Shown: positions 10,101 to 18,908 of the stretch, in pieces
Position numbering within the stretch: position 1 is the stretch's first letter
How the letters are laid out: the number at the start of each line of letters is the position of its first letter
Source of the DNA: Planococcus plakortidis
GTDB lineage: Bacteria > Bacillota > Bacilli > Bacillales_A > Planococcaceae
NCBI RefSeq assembly: GCF_001687605.2
Contig: NZ_CP016539.2
Location: 1,146,501-1,210,500, forward strand
Reading direction: 5' to 3'
DNA length: 64,000 nt
Notes under the pieces: generated by a model
What the model was told of the DNA's origin: nothing
The model's input: only the letters and a program-made list of their open reading frames with translations
The model's database searches: none
Program-made: the position numbers and the translations under genes

Positions 10101-10298
10101 GTGAAGTTTAAATGCAATATTACTTTCCGCTCTACTAGATAAAGCAAATGTTCCTCACCAACAGATTCAAAAAAGAATGAACAGAAAAAGATGAAATGGT
10201 CTAAACTATTTGTATTTTTTAGGGGCTCTATTGCTTGAGGTTTCAATTTTTGGTAAACTAGAGTTTGTTGTGAAGGTTCTTTTCAGGAGGTGGTATTT

Positions 10299-10526
10299 AT
10301 GCATACATTGTTAATGACATTACTTCTTATCGTCTCGATCGCTTTGATTGTTGTCGTTCTATTGCAATCAGGGAAAAGTGCAGGCCTTTCAGGAGCCATC
10401 TCCGGTGGAGCAGAGCAACTTTTCGGCAAGCAAAAAGCCCGTGGGTTGGATCTTGTCCTTCACCGGGTGACGATCGTCCTTGCTGCCTTATTCTTTATTC
10501 TGGCTATCGCCGTAACGAAAGTATAA
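10299..10526 (+). CDS. secG: Preprotein translocase subunit SecG
   Basis: 75 residues with two membrane helices (about 2-20 and 54-73) joined by the glycine-rich loop [18 protein letters not shown], the standard SecG form. SecG joins SecY and SecE in the membrane channel for protein export. ATG at 10299 follows AGGAGG by eight bases; the in-frame GTG at 10290 overlaps that site. The order secG-est-rnr-smpB-ssrA is typical of Bacillales. A TTGCTT/TAAACT pair 17 bases apart just upstream may be its promoter. Confidence 0.93.
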   Translation: MHTLLMTLLLIVSIALIVVVLLQSGKSAGLSGAISGGAEQLFGKQKARGLDLVLHRVTIVLAALFFILAIAVTKV

Positions 10527-10538
10527 TGTAGAGCACAT

Positions 10539-10571
10539 CGCCTGACCATTTAGTGGTTGGGCGTTTTCTTT
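10539..10571 (+). terminator. Terminator after secG
   Basis: CGCCTGACCA pairs with TGGTTGGGCG (two G-U pairs), followed by TTTTCTTTT. Confidence 0.7.
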
Positions 10572-10631
10572 TAGGGGAAATTGGGCACAGGCCTATATAA
10601 TAGAAAGTAAATTCAGTTGGAGGGAAAGTTT

Positions 10632-11378
10632 ATGCGTATTTCACAACCGAAACCATTTTTCTTTGAGCAAGGGCCGCGTGCGGTTCTGTTATTGCACGGG
10701 TTTACCGGCAATTCGGCAGACGTCCGGATGCTCGGGCGATTTTTGGAAACGAAAGGCTATACGAGCATCGCGCCGCATTATTCGGGGCACGGTGTCGCGC
10801 CTGAGAAGCTGGTGGAAACCGGGCCTGAGGATTGGTGGAAAGACGTTGAACAGGCGTATCAGACACTGGTCGATAAAGGATATAAGGAAATCGCCGTGGC
10901 GGGCTTGTCGCTCGGCGGCGTATTCAGTTTGAAACTGGGGTATACAAAGCCTATCAAGGGCATTGTGACGATGTGCGCGCCAATGCACATGAAATCGACT
11001 GACCTGATGTATCAGGGCGTTTTGGAGTATGCCCGTGAATACAAGAAATATGAAGGAAAAGATGATAAGCTTATCGAAGAAGAGATGAAGAAGTTCGAGG
11101 AGAAGCCGATGGAAACACTCAAAGATTTGCGGGAGTTGATCGGCAAAGTACGGGACAATGTCGATCATGTCTACGCACCACTTTTCGTCGTCCAAGGCTC
11201 TCTCGACAAAGTCATTAACCCAGAATCTGCGAACATCATCCACGATGAAGCGGAGTCGACTGACAAGCGCATCAAATGGTACGAGAAATCGGGCCACGTC
11301 ATTACGCTGGATCAGGAAAAAAAGCAATTGCATGAAGACATATACGAGTTTCTCGAATCGCTCGATTGGAGCGTGTGA
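10632..11378 (+). CDS. est: Carboxylesterase, Est30 type
   Basis: 248 residues, alpha/beta hydrolase fold. It closely follows the Geobacillus Est30 pattern: [20 protein letters not shown] near the N-terminus, the nucleophile serine in AGLSLGG (about residue 94), the acid in [10 protein letters not shown] (about 193) and the histidine in SGHVITLD (about 223). It hydrolyses short-chain carboxylic esters in the cytoplasm; the natural substrate is unknown. ATG at 10632 follows GGAGGGAAAG. It sits between secG and rnr, its usual place. Confidence 0.93.
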   Translation: MRISQPKPFFFEQGPRAVLLLHGFTGNSADVRMLGRFLETKGYTSIAPHYSGHGVAPEKLVETGPEDWWKDVEQAYQTLVDKGYKEIAVAGLSLGGVFSLKLGYTKPIKGIVTMCAPMHMKSTDLMYQGVLEYAREYKKYEGKDDKLIEEEMKKFEEKPMETLKDLRELIGKVRDNVDHVYAPLFVVQGSLDKVINPESANIIHDEAESTDKRIKWYEKSGHVITLDQEKKQLHEDIYEFLESLDWSV

Positions 11379-11404
11379 GACGGTCTCAAAAGGAGGAGTT
11401 AGGA

Positions 11405-13729
11405 TTGGGCAAGAATGAACGGTCATTGGATCAACGGTTATTGGCCTTTATGCGCGAAGAAGCATACAAGCCTTTAACGGTTAAGGAAATAGAAGAACAA
11501 TTCGGCTTTGAAGACGCCGACGAATTTAAGCAATTGGTAAAGACCCTCGTCAAGCTCGAGGAAAAAGGCGAATTGGTGCGCTCGCGTTCGAACCGCTATG
11601 GTGTGCCGGAACGGATGAACTTGATGCGCGGAAAATTCATCGGGCACGCCAAAGGCTTCGGGTTTTTTGCGCCTGAAGAAGCTGGCCTCGACGATGTCTT
11701 TATCCCGCCGAATGAAGTGAACGGGGCGGTCAATGGCGATACGGTCATGATCCGTGTTTCGGAAGGGTCTTCCGGCGACCGTCGCGAAGGAACCGTCATC
11801 CGCATACTGGAACGCGGCACGACGAAAGTCGTCGGCACGTTCCAGGCGAACAAAGGCTTCGGCTTCGTCGTCACGGATGACAAGAAAATGAATATGGATA
11901 TCTTTATCGCCAAAGACGACACGCTCGGTGCCGTCGATGGCCATAAAGTGGTGGTCGAAATCACCGGCTGGCCGGAAGGGCGTTTGTCTGCAACAGGCAT
12001 GGTCACTCAAGTGCTCGGCCATAAAAACGACCCAGGCGTCGATATTTTATCGATCATCCACAAATACGGCATCGAAGTCGAATTCCCGCAGGATGTGCTG
12101 GATCAGGCAAATGCCGTGCCGGATCAAATCGACCCTGAAGACCTGAACGGCCGCCGGGATCTACGGAACGAACAGATCGTCACGATCGATGGCGCCGATG
12201 CCAAAGACTTGGATGACGCCGTACAAGTGAAGAAACTGGAAGACGGCACGTACAAGCTGGGCGTCCATATTGCGGACGTCAGCCATTATGTCACGGAAGG
12301 CTCGCCAATCGACCGGGAGGCTTATGATCGCGCGACCAGTATTTACTTGACGGACCGCGTTATCCCGATGATTCCGCATCGTTTGTCGAACGGCATCTGC
12401 TCGCTCAATCCGCAGGTCGACCGCTTGACCTTGTCTTGCGAAATGATTTTCAATGACAAAGGGGAAGTGCTGTCGCACGATATTTTCCAGAGCGTCATCA
12501 ATACATCGGCCCGCATGACATATACCGATGTCTATGAAATCCTGGAAAAAGACAATCAGGCATTAAAAGAGCAATACAAGGAACTTGTGCCGATGTTTGA
12601 ATTGATGAAGGAATTGGCAGAAGTCTTACGCCAGCGCCGCATGACCCGCGGGGCGATCGATTTTGATTTTAAGGAATCGAAAGTGATCGTGGACGAGGAC
12701 GGCCATCCAGTCGATATCGTCGTCCGGGAACGGACCGTTGCGGAACGCTTGATCGAAGAGTTCATGCTTGCTGCGAACGAAACGGTCGCCGAGCATTTCC
12801 ATCACATGAATGTCCCGTCATTATACCGGATCCACGAAGACCCGAAACCAGAGAAACTGCAGCGCTTTTTCGAGTTCATCACGAATTTCGGGATCGTTGT
12901 CAAAGGCTCCGGCAATGAGATCCACCCGAAGGCCTTGCAGGAAATCATCGATTCCATCGCCGACACGCCGGAAGAGCCGGTCGTTTCGACGATGATGCTG
13001 CGCTCCATGCAGCAGGCGAAATACTCTTCCGAAAGTCTCGGGCACTTCGGCTTGTCAACGGAATACTATACGCATTTCACGTCACCGATCCGCCGGTATC
13101 CCGATTTGATCATCCATCGCTTGATCCGCACGTATTTGATCGAGAAAGACTTGTCGAGAAAGACAATTCGCCACTGGGAAGCAGAAATGGATGATATCGC
13201 AGAACACACATCCGACCGGGAGAGACGTGCCGTCGAAGCGGAGCGGGATACGGATGCACTGAAGAAAACACAATACATGGCCGATAAAGTCGGCGAGGAA
13301 TTCACGGGCATCGTATCATCTGTGACGAATTTCGGTATGTTCATCGAGCTGCCGAACACGATTGAAGGGCTTGTGCACGTGTCCAATTTGACTGATGATT
13401 ATTACCAGTTCGACGAGCGCCAGATGATGATGATCGGCGAACGCACGAAACGCCAGTTCCGCATCGGCGACGAAGTCGAAGTGCGCGTAATCGGCGTCAA
13501 ACCGGAAGAATCTTCCATCGACTTCGAAATCGTCGGCATGGCGCAAAATACGCGCCGCAGCTCACGCAAGGACAGCCCGAAAGTGATCCGTACCGGCCGA
13601 GGCGGCGACAAGCCGAAAGACGGCAAGAAACGGGGAGAAGAAGGCGAGAGACGTAAGCCGAAAAGCCAGAAGAAAAAGTTCTATGAAGGGGCTGCGAAAA
13701 AACAGCAGCGCCGCCGGAAAAAGAAATAA
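11405..13729 (+). CDS. rnr: Ribonuclease R
   Basis: 774 residues from a TTG start at 11405, preceded by AAAGGAGGAG at 11389-11398; an in-frame TTG at 11366 would overlap est and lacks a ribosome site. Order of domains: helical N-terminus (about 5-65), two cold-shock domains (about 70-220), the RNB exonuclease core with DDAVQV and [11 protein letters not shown] and [14 protein letters not shown] (about 240-600), an S1 domain (about 630-710) and a lysine/arginine-rich tail. It degrades structured RNA 3-to-5 and in other bacteria works with tmRNA-SmpB on non-stop messages, which fits the adjacent smpB and ssrA. Confidence 0.96.
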   Translation: MGKNERSLDQRLLAFMREEAYKPLTVKEIEEQFGFEDADEFKQLVKTLVKLEEKGELVRSRSNRYGVPERMNLMRGKFIGHAKGFGFFAPEEAGLDDVFIPPNEVNGAVNGDTVMIRVSEGSSGDRREGTVIRILERGTTKVVGTFQANKGFGFVVTDDKKMNMDIFIAKDDTLGAVDGHKVVVEITGWPEGRLSATGMVTQVLGHKNDPGVDILSIIHKYGIEVEFPQDVLDQANAVPDQIDPEDLNGRRDLRNEQIVTIDGADAKDLDDAVQVKKLEDGTYKLGVHIADVSHYVTEGSPIDREAYDRATSIYLTDRVIPMIPHRLSNGICSLNPQVDRLTLSCEMIFNDKGEVLSHDIFQSVINTSARMTYTDVYEILEKDNQALKEQYKELVPMFELMKELAEVLRQRRMTRGAIDFDFKESKVIVDEDGHPVDIVVRERTVAERLIEEFMLAANETVAEHFHHMNVPSLYRIHEDPKPEKLQRFFEFITNFGIVVKGSGNEIHPKALQEIIDSIADTPEEPVVSTMMLRSMQQAKYSSESLGHFGLSTEYYTHFTSPIRRYPDLIIHRLIRTYLIEKDLSRKTIRHWEAEMDDIAEHTSDRERRAVEAERDTDALKKTQYMADKVGEEFTGIVSSVTNFGMFIELPNTIEGLVHVSNLTDDYYQFDERQMMMIGERTKRQFRIGDEVEVRVIGVKPEESSIDFEIVGMAQNTRRSSRKDSPKVIRTGRGGDKPKDGKKRGEEGERRKPKSQKKKFYEGAAKKQQRRRKKK

Positions 13730-13730
13730 A

Positions 13731-13756
13731 AAAAGCGGCCAAGTGCCGCTTTTTTC
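13731..13756 (+). terminator. Terminator after rnr
   Basis: AAAAGCGGC / GCCGCTTTTTT stem, two bases after the rnr stop and 23 before smpB; it may be only partial, separating rnr from smpB. Confidence 0.8.
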
Positions 13757-13778
13757 CAACAGTTTGAGGTGAACAGAA

Positions 13779-14243
13779 ATGGCCAAAGGAGAAGGCAAAG
13801 TAATTGCCCAGAACAAAAAAGCGGGTTTTGATTACGCAATCGAAGAAACGATCGAAGCGGGGATCGTCCTGCTCGGGACGGAAATTAAATCCGCACGGAA
13901 CGGCAAAGTGCAGATCAAGGACGCATTCGTCCGCATCCGAAACGGGGAAGCCTGGATATCGAATATGCACATTTCGCCGTATGAGCAAGGCAACCAGTTC
14001 AACCATGAGCCGCTACGCTCGCGCAAGCTCTTGCTCCATAAAAAGCAGATCAACGAACTCGTCGGCAAATCGAAAGTCGAGGGGGCGGCAATCATCCCGC
14101 TCAAGATGTATTTGAAGGATGGATACGCCAAAGTGCTGCTCGGTGTCGGTAAAGGGAAGAAGAAATACGACAAGCGCGAGGACTTGAAGAAGAAAGACGC
14201 GAAGCGTGCCATCGACCGTGCGCTCAAAGAGAGAAGCCGTTAA
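13779..14243 (+). CDS. smpB: SsrA-binding protein SmpB
   Basis: 154 residues, standard length. The OB-fold core contains [20 protein letters not shown] and the basic C-terminal tail ([17 protein letters not shown]) that mimics an anticodon arm in the ribosome A/P site. It delivers alanyl-tmRNA to stalled ribosomes. The gene lies directly before ssrA, the normal arrangement, and the ssrA promoter begins two bases after its stop. Confidence 0.97.
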   Translation: MAKGEGKVIAQNKKAGFDYAIEETIEAGIVLLGTEIKSARNGKVQIKDAFVRIRNGEAWISNMHISPYEQGNQFNHEPLRSRKLLLHKKQINELVGKSKVEGAAIIPLKMYLKDGYAKVLLGVGKGKKKYDKREDLKKKDAKRAIDRALKERSR

Positions 14244-14244
14244 A

Positions 14245-14273
14245 CTTGAACCCTGACCTGTTTTGTCCTATAC
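14245..14273 (+). promoter_or_regulatory. ssrA promoter
   Basis: TTGAAC (14245-14250), 17-base spacer, TATACT (14268-14273). The start near 14280 gives a precursor about 43 bases longer than mature tmRNA at its 5-prime end. Confidence 0.75.
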
Positions 14274-14322
14274 TATTATTAGTACACCGAAGCTAAACCA
14301 CTTCCGTGTTCTCTTTTAATGA

Positions 14323-14674
14323 GGGGACGTTACGGATTCGACAGGGATGGTTCGAGCTTGGGTTGCGCGTCGGAGGATCGGCTCCGTCATCAACGTACCT
14401 TATAACAACTGGCAAAACTAACAACAACCTAGCATTCGCAGCGTAAGCTCGGATCTGCTTTATGTAACCATCGCCCATGTGGCTGCATAGAGCTCACTTT
14501 TAGTGGGATACGGCAGTCAGTGCCGTTTGAGCTGACTGCAAGAGATTCTCGAACTAGCCCTCATGACGCCTGCTTGTCGGCAGATTGAGCGGCGAAACTC
14601 CAATAGATAAGCTACACGCGTAGATGCTCAAGTAACGGAGTCTCTGGACGCGGGTTCGACTCCCGCCGTCTCCA
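14323..14674 (+). ncRNA. ssrA: Transfer-messenger RNA
   Basis: The RNA starts GGGGACGTTACGGATTCGAC and ends in a T-arm GGTTCGACTCC and acceptor CGTCTCC; GGGGACG (14323-14329) pairs with CGTCTCC (14667-14673) with one G-U, and A14674 is the discriminator. CCA is not encoded. At about 352 bases it has the usual length. The tag reading frame is present. It rescues stalled ribosomes with SmpB. A 34-bp stretch at its 3-prime end is the attachment site of the downstream island, and its own terminator now lies at 22156-22199, on the far side of the insertion. Confidence 0.96.
14411..14446 (+). other. tmRNA tag-peptide reading frame
   Basis: Eleven codons and a TAA stop encode GKTNNNLAFAA. With the alanine carried by tmRNA the degradation tag would be AGKTNNNLAFAA. 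It ends in Ala-Ala like other ClpXP-directed tags and is shorter than the B. subtilis tag. Confidence 0.88.
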
Positions 14675-14676
14675 TA
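14643..14676 (+). repeat. attL, 34-bp direct repeat in ssrA
   Basis: TCTGGACGCGGGTTCGACTC and the following 14 bases to CCATA are identical to 22107-22140. The copy forms the T-arm and acceptor end of the functional tmRNA gene. Confidence 0.93.
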
Positions 14677-14722
14677 TGGAGATTGCTGTTAAATACAGTG
14701 GTATCAAGGTTTTTGAAAGGTA

Positions 14723-14761
14723 GGGGTATTGTACGGGAGTTGAACTCCTTTGCAATATCCC
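14723..14761 (+). terminator. Hairpin after attL, possible replacement terminator
   Basis: GGGGTATTG (14723-14731) pairs with CAATATCCC (14753-14761), with GGAG/CTCC inside, followed by TATTTTCTT. It could end tmRNA transcripts in place of the displaced terminator, or shield the integrase gene from them. Confidence 0.5.
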
Positions 14762-14838
14762 TATTTTCTTCCCTACATATTTTATCGGATTTATATCATA
14801 GACCTTCTAATTCAAAGAATGAATTGGGAGGTTTTTTT

Positions 14839-15816
14839 GTGTTTAAAAGTAGAAAGCATGGAGTATTTGCTGTTGGTGAAGACATTATGGTATCAATTTC
14901 AGCTAGTGGAAAGGATAAGGAAAATGAAGGTTTAACTATAGTTGATGCACTCGAAACTGTGTATCAACAAATGAGAATTAGTGGTAATCGTCCACGAACC
15001 ATCGAAAGCTATAAGTATATTTTTAATCAGTTCGTTGATATGACTGTATTAAAGTATGTTGAAGAAATCACTGTCGATTCAATCTATCATTATTTGGATG
15101 CTTTAAAAGTGTCAGCAAGTACCAAGTTGATACGTTTAAAATCTATTAAAGCCGTATTGAGTAAGTTCTTTGATAATGGTTGGATCAAGGAAAAGTTTTG
15201 GAATAACATTCATATTAAAATTGATAAAGAAGTTAAGAAAGGCACTAAGGAATCTGACATTGAAAAACTGCTAGCAGTCATTGACCAAAGTACATTTATT
15301 GGATTTCGTGATGCAGCGGCTATTAGACTAATGTATACCACTGGTATTCGGATACGGACATTAGGAGAATTGAGAGAACGTCACATTGACTTTGAAAACC
15401 TTCATTTGAATCTGGATGGATCAACGTTGAAGAATCACAAATACTTAAAACTCCCTATCGATGAAGAGGTAGCTGCTATATTAACATTATTGATAAAACT
15501 AAACGAAGGTATCCGAAACCATTACGGAACTGGCAATAAAAATGTTTTTATTACTCAAAATGGCTTGCCGATGAATTCCAGTAAGTCTTCCAATTGTGCT
15601 ATTTCGAAGCAACTGAACAAATATTCTAAGCGGTTTAACCTGAAAAATATCAATGCACATGCAATCAGAAGAGGATATGCTAAGAATCTTCTTGAAAAGG
15701 GTGCTAGTGTAGCACTAATAAGTAAAGCCTTGGGACATTCGGATTTGGCTGTGACTACGCAGTATTTAGATTTAGATGTAGAAGAGGTAGCGACGGATTT
15801 AAGAAATTATTTATAA
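14839..15816 (+). CDS. int: Tyrosine recombinase / integrase
   Basis: 325 residues from GTG at 14839, preceded by GGGAGG at 14827-14832; the frame is open further upstream, but that DNA is hairpin and att flank. The N-terminal half has a SAM-like core-binding domain (about 30-130, with NRPRTIESYKYIFNQF). The C-terminal catalytic half shows TTGIRIRTLGEL with the first arginine, HAIRRGYAKNLLEKG with the HxxR motif, LGHSDLAVTTQYL with the histidine and the nucleophile tyrosine. It should cut and join the ssrA att site. It lies next to attL, the usual arrangement. It has AT-rich codon use unlike the flanking chromosome. Confidence 0.93.
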   Translation: MFKSRKHGVFAVGEDIMVSISASGKDKENEGLTIVDALETVYQQMRISGNRPRTIESYKYIFNQFVDMTVLKYVEEITVDSIYHYLDALKVSASTKLIRLKSIKAVLSKFFDNGWIKEKFWNNIHIKIDKEVKKGTKESDIEKLLAVIDQSTFIGFRDAAAIRLMYTTGIRIRTLGELRERHIDFENLHLNLDGSTLKNHKYLKLPIDEEVAAILTLLIKLNEGIRNHYGTGNKNVFITQNGLPMNSSKSSNCAISKQLNKYSKRFNLKNINAHAIRRGYAKNLLEKGASVALISKALGHSDLAVTTQYLDLDVEEVATDLRNYL

Positions 15817-15848
15817 CTCGTTGTCCTAAAACAGTAAAAACTTTAAAG

Positions 15849-15881
15849 TATCTATCTGTAACTCAGATAGGTATTTTTTTC
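15849..15881 (+). terminator. Terminator after the integrase
   Basis: TATCTATCTG / CAGATAGGTA stem followed by seven T. Confidence 0.85.
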
Positions 15882-15950
15882 TTTTTGATGAATGATAGTT
15901 TTATTAAACAATGACGTTAAAATTCCTTTTCTGAAAATATTTTAAGTAGC

Positions 15951-15993
15951 GTGTCCTAAAAGTAGATGTATTTGCAAGTGCACTTTTAGACAC
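15951..15993. repeat. Inverted repeat before the helicase-like gene
   Basis: GTGTCCTAAAAGT (15951-15963) and ACTTTTAGACAC (15982-15993) are inverted arms 18 bases apart, 35 bases before the start of the next gene. It may be an operator or a transcript hairpin. Confidence 0.6.
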
Positions 15994-16027
15994 CAAACGG
16001 TGAATACAACTAATAAGGAGACACGTT

Positions 16028-17296
16028 ATGGAAACATTATTTAAGAAAAGGGAAAAAATTACTGTTGTAGACTCTATCATGGGAAGCGGGAAAACAAGCT
16101 GGGCCATTCAGTTTATAAATGAGAGTCCAGAGATGAACAAGTTTATCTTTATAACACCCTATTTATCAGAAATCCAAAGAGTAATTAAGAATAGTAGTAA
16201 GACATTTATTCAGCCGGAACAGAAAGGGAAACGAAGCAAATTGGCATCCTTAAAGCAAGCTATAGTGAATGGACAAAATATAGCATCAACTCACGCATTA
16301 TTTAAAAAATGTGACGCAGAACTGCTTCAACTGTTAGAGGCGGAAAATTATATATTGATTTTAGATGAAGTTATGGACGTAATTGATGAAATCAATATGA
16401 CAAAAGATGATATAAAAATACTTCTAAATTCTGTAGATGATAGCGGAGATGCAATTGTTTCCGTAGGAAATAAAGGGAAAGTAATATGGAATGCTAAAAA
16501 TTATGATTCCGGTAACTACCAATCGATAAGGAACATTGCAAATTCAGGGAATTTAGTTTTATTTGAGGAAAGCAAAATGTATTGGCTTTTTCCGACCGAC
16601 GTATTTAAAGCTTTCAATGAAGTTTATATTCTGACTTATATGTTTAAAGGTCAAGTGCAGTCTTACTATTATCAGCTATTCAATATTAAATACACATTTC
16701 AATCAGTAGGGTTTGAGAAGGAAAGGGGTTACTATCTGAAGGAATATGGAGGAAGGATGACGGAGAACCGACAAGAACTTAAAAAACTTATAAGCATCTT
16801 TTACTCTACTCCTTCTAGCAACAGGGATATTAACAAAATTGGTGAGAAGTTCAATGCGTTTAGCAAAAGTTATTTAACGGATCATCTAAAAAATCTAAAG
16901 TATAGAGAGTTAATCAAAAACAACTGCTATAATTTTTATCGCCATAAAATGAACCGTTCAACTAAACTAGTCATTTGGACAACTTTTAAAGACTATCAAA
17001 AGATAATAATGCCAGCAGGATTAAAGAAAGGTTTTGTTCCCATAAATGCTAGGGCTACAAATGAGTATGCAGATGCTAACACATGTATTTACTTATCAAA
17101 CCGTTATATGAATCCTATGATTAAACGCTTTTTCCAGTCACACGGAATTAAAGTCAATGAAGAAGCATTTGCATTATCGGAGTTATTGCAATGGTTATTT
17201 CGCAGTGCTATACGTAATGAAGAACCGATAAATGTATATATTCCATCTAGTCGAATGAGAATACTGTTAGAAAAATACCTAAATAATGAAATTTAA
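16028..17296 (+). CDS. Helicase-like P-loop NTPase of unknown role
   Basis: 422 residues. Motifs seen: Walker A MGSGKTS (about 18-24), FIFITPYLSE (about 40-48) like helicase motif Ia, ASTHALF (about 86-92), Walker B ILDEV (about 111-115), and near the end QWLFRSAIR (about 387-395), resembling superfamily 2 motif VI. The overall layout fits a compact SF2 helicase-like protein such as those on plasmids and phages, but the middle third matches nothing I recognise. ATG at 16028 follows AAGGAGAC. It could serve replication of the island or act in defence; I cannot tell which. Base composition is AT-rich. Confidence 0.7.
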   Translation: METLFKKREKITVVDSIMGSGKTSWAIQFINESPEMNKFIFITPYLSEIQRVIKNSSKTFIQPEQKGKRSKLASLKQAIVNGQNIASTHALFKKCDAELLQLLEAENYILILDEVMDVIDEINMTKDDIKILLNSVDDSGDAIVSVGNKGKVIWNAKNYDSGNYQSIRNIANSGNLVLFEESKMYWLFPTDVFKAFNEVYILTYMFKGQVQSYYYQLFNIKYTFQSVGFEKERGYYLKEYGGRMTENRQELKKLISIFYSTPSSNRDINKIGEKFNAFSKSYLTDHLKNLKYRELIKNNCYNFYRHKMNRSTKLVIWTTFKDYQKIIMPAGLKKGFVPINARATNEYADANTCIYLSNRYMNPMIKRFFQSHGIKVNEEAFALSELLQWLFRSAIRNEEPINVYIPSSRMRILLEKYLNNEI

Positions 17297-17453
17297 TTGC
17301 ATAAAAAAACTAGCAAATAAGCTTGTGAACGTTGATATATCAATGTTTCTAAAAGGTTTCCTTAAAGAGAAAAAATATAGCTACACACACTACGAGGGAT
17401 CAAAAATCCCTCTTCATGTGAATAGCAAACATAAGAAAAGGATTAGCTATTAA
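17286..17453 (+). CDS. Small ORF of 55 residues overlapping the helicase-like gene end
   Basis: The frame starts at ATG 17286, eleven bases before the helicase-like stop, and ends TAA at 17453. The product is lysine-rich and basic (MKFNCIKKLANKLVNVDISM at its N-terminus) with no motif I recognise. No good ribosome site precedes it, so translation would depend on coupling to the gene before. An internal ATG at 17343 would give 36 residues. It may not be real. Confidence 0.35.
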   Translation: MKFNCIKKLANKLVNVDISMFLKGFLKEKKYSYTHYEGSKIPLHVNSKHKKRISY

Positions 17454-17516
17454 ATAGCAGTGAGGGAGTGAAACGAACTCACACGAAGCGTAGCGGAGTA
17501 AAGGAGGGGAGTAAAA

Positions 17517-17684
17517 GTGAAGATAGAAAAAGATTCAATTAACTACAGAAACTTAAAATCAATTCAAAGAAATCTTTCAGTAATTCTTGAGAGAAGCTAT
17601 AGCGAAAAGGAAGCACTAAAATTATTGCTAGAGGTATGTAATAGAAATACTGATGTCCTGGCTAAACTTCTAAGTGGAAAATAA
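17517..17684 (+). CDS. Small ORF of 55 residues with strong ribosome site
   Basis: GTG at 17517 follows AAAGGAGGGG by about seven bases, and the frame runs to TAA at 17684. The product begins VKIEKDSINYRNLKSIQRNL and is predicted helical, mixed charged, with no family I recognise. It is the third plus-strand gene after the helicase-like gene and is followed by inverted repeats. The ribosome site is the main support that it is translated. Confidence 0.6.
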   Translation: MKIEKDSINYRNLKSIQRNLSVILERSYSEKEALKLLLEVCNRNTDVLAKLLSGK

Positions 17685-17693
17685 GATAGGTCA

Positions 17694-17830
17694 AAATTGT
17701 GCAAAATAAAATAATTGAATATTAGTTGTAAGTTGAAAAACTCAGTAATAGCAAGGGTTAGTACGGGGAATACAGAAGGTCATAATTATTTTATGCACAA
17801 TTTCTTTACTAGAAAAATACCTTCTGTATT
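17694..17830. repeat. Two overlapping inverted-repeat pairs beside the serine recombinase
   Basis: AAATTGTGCA with TAAAATAATT (17694-17716) is inverted at 17784-17803 as AATTATTTTATGCACAATTT. AATACAGAAGGT (17769-17780) is inverted at 17819-17830 as ACCTTCTGTATT, followed by TTT, which could also end plus-strand transcripts. The dyads interlock between the two gene blocks and could be recombination or replication sites. Confidence 0.6.
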
Positions 17831-17887
17831 TTTGATCGTTGCTAAAATTATATCAACTCTATTTAAAAGAACCTTTAAAATTAGTTG

Positions 17888-18505
17888 TTAGTTGGCTTTA
17901 AGAGTAGACTCGTACTGTTTTACTTTGTTATAGAAGGTTGCTTTTTTCATGTCTACTAAATTCATAAAAGCTACAGCAGTAATTTCTCCTGCTTTCCATT
18001 CTTTGTACAACTTAACCCATTCTTTAGGCAATTCTACCATTGGTCTACCTAAGTGCTTGCCTTTAGATTTAGCAACAGCTATTCCCTCAGATTGACGCTG
18101 TTTAATGTTTTCACGTTCCTGTTCAGCCATAGACGTGTAAACCTCAATAATAATATTGTTAATCATATCTATAACCCAATCTTGACCTTCGGGAACATCT
18201 TGCATAGTTGTTGGTAAATCAATTATTTTTACTCGAATACCCTCAGACTTAAACTGTTCTAAATAGTATTTAATTTGCTGTTTGTTTCTTCCAAGACGGT
18301 CAATAGATTTAATAAAAAGAGTATCACCAGTTCGCATAGCTTTAAGAAGGTTTTGAAACCCGTCACGTTCTACATCTTTACCGCTAGCCTTATCACTGTA
18401 AATATATTTCTCGTCCGTTACATAGCCTTTTAAAGCCTCATACTGTCTATCTAAGTTCTGTTCTTTTGTCGATACTCGCATATAAGCAAAGTTGATTCCT
18501 GTCAT
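17888..18505 (-). CDS. Serine recombinase, resolvase/invertase family
   Basis: 205 residues from ATG at 18505; a GTG at 18517 adds four residues and neither start has a strong ribosome site. The N-terminal catalytic domain has YMRVSTKEQN with nucleophile Ser12, then DRLGRNKQQI, and EQERENIKQRQSEGIAVAKSKG leading to the long E helix. The C-terminal helix-turn-helix covers about 155-200 (GEITAVAFMNLVDMKKATFY). Its size fits small Tn3-type resolvases or DNA invertases, not large serine integrases. It could resolve dimers of an excised circular island. It lies 36 bases after the 76-residue gene and probably shares its promoter. Confidence 0.9.
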   Translation of the reverse strand: MTGINFAYMRVSTKEQNLDRQYEALKGYVTDEKYIYSDKASGKDVERDGFQNLLKAMRTGDTLFIKSIDRLGRNKQQIKYYLEQFKSEGIRVKIIDLPTTMQDVPEGQDWVIDMINNIIIEVYTSMAEQERENIKQRQSEGIAVAKSKGKHLGRPMVELPKEWVKLYKEWKAGEITAVAFMNLVDMKKATFYNKVKQYESTLKAN

Positions 18506-18541
18506 TGTGGTAACCACCGTTTCTATTAGTAATTATTTTTA

Positions 18542-18772
18542 TTAGTAGCTATTTTCTTCCTTCATTTCTCTAAAAGCGTCAATCTCGTTATCATGAATCC
18601 ATGCCCACTGAGTTGAAAGTTCTTTTTCATCTTGATCCTCAATGTCAATAACGCAAAATTTGAGGATAGGAGTTTCTTTGTGCGACCATTCGGAAAGTGT
18701 TTCTTCACCAATCTGTTCAAGTGATTCATATAGATAATCAAAAAATAAGTACATAGGTTTTACAGTTTTCAT
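18542..18772 (-). CDS. Hypothetical acidic protein, 76 residues
   Basis: ATG at 18772 follows AAAGAGGAATACAACA; the frame is open 25 codons further upstream, but that stretch overlaps the promoter. The product starts MKTVKPMYLFFDYLYESLEQ and is rich in glutamate and aspartate, with no motif I recognise. It is the first gene of a two-gene minus-strand unit with the serine recombinase. Small acidic proteins on mobile elements are sometimes DNA mimics or regulators; nothing here proves that. Confidence 0.65.
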   Translation of the reverse strand: MKTVKPMYLFFDYLYESLEQIGEETLSEWSHKETPILKFCVIDIEDQDEKELSTQWAWIHDNEIDAFREMKEENSY

Positions 18773-18818
18773 TGTTGTATTCCTCTTTTCGTTTAGTTGT
18801 TGTTCACTCGATAAATTA

Positions 18819-18847
18819 AATATATACCTAGTGTATAAAAAGTTCAA
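18819..18847 (-). promoter_or_regulatory. Promoter of the 76-residue gene and serine recombinase
   Basis: On the minus strand TTGAAC (18842-18847) and TATATT (18819-18824) are 17 bases apart. A palindrome ACTATTTTAATAGT at 18895-18908 lies about 50 bases further upstream. Confidence 0.7.
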
Positions 18848-18908
18848 TTACTTTTTGGACGTTTAAAAAGGTTTATTTTAATTATTTAATGGACACTATT
18901 TTAATAGT

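Noticed and set aside
9905..10246. 113-codon minus-strand frame in the eno-secG gap
   Set aside because: It spans perfect hairpins and repeat DNA and shows no family pattern.
14683..14838. N-terminal extension of the integrase by 52 codons
   Set aside because: The ribosome site GGGAGG lies at 14827-14832, and the extension would translate a hairpin; GTG at 14839 is preferred.
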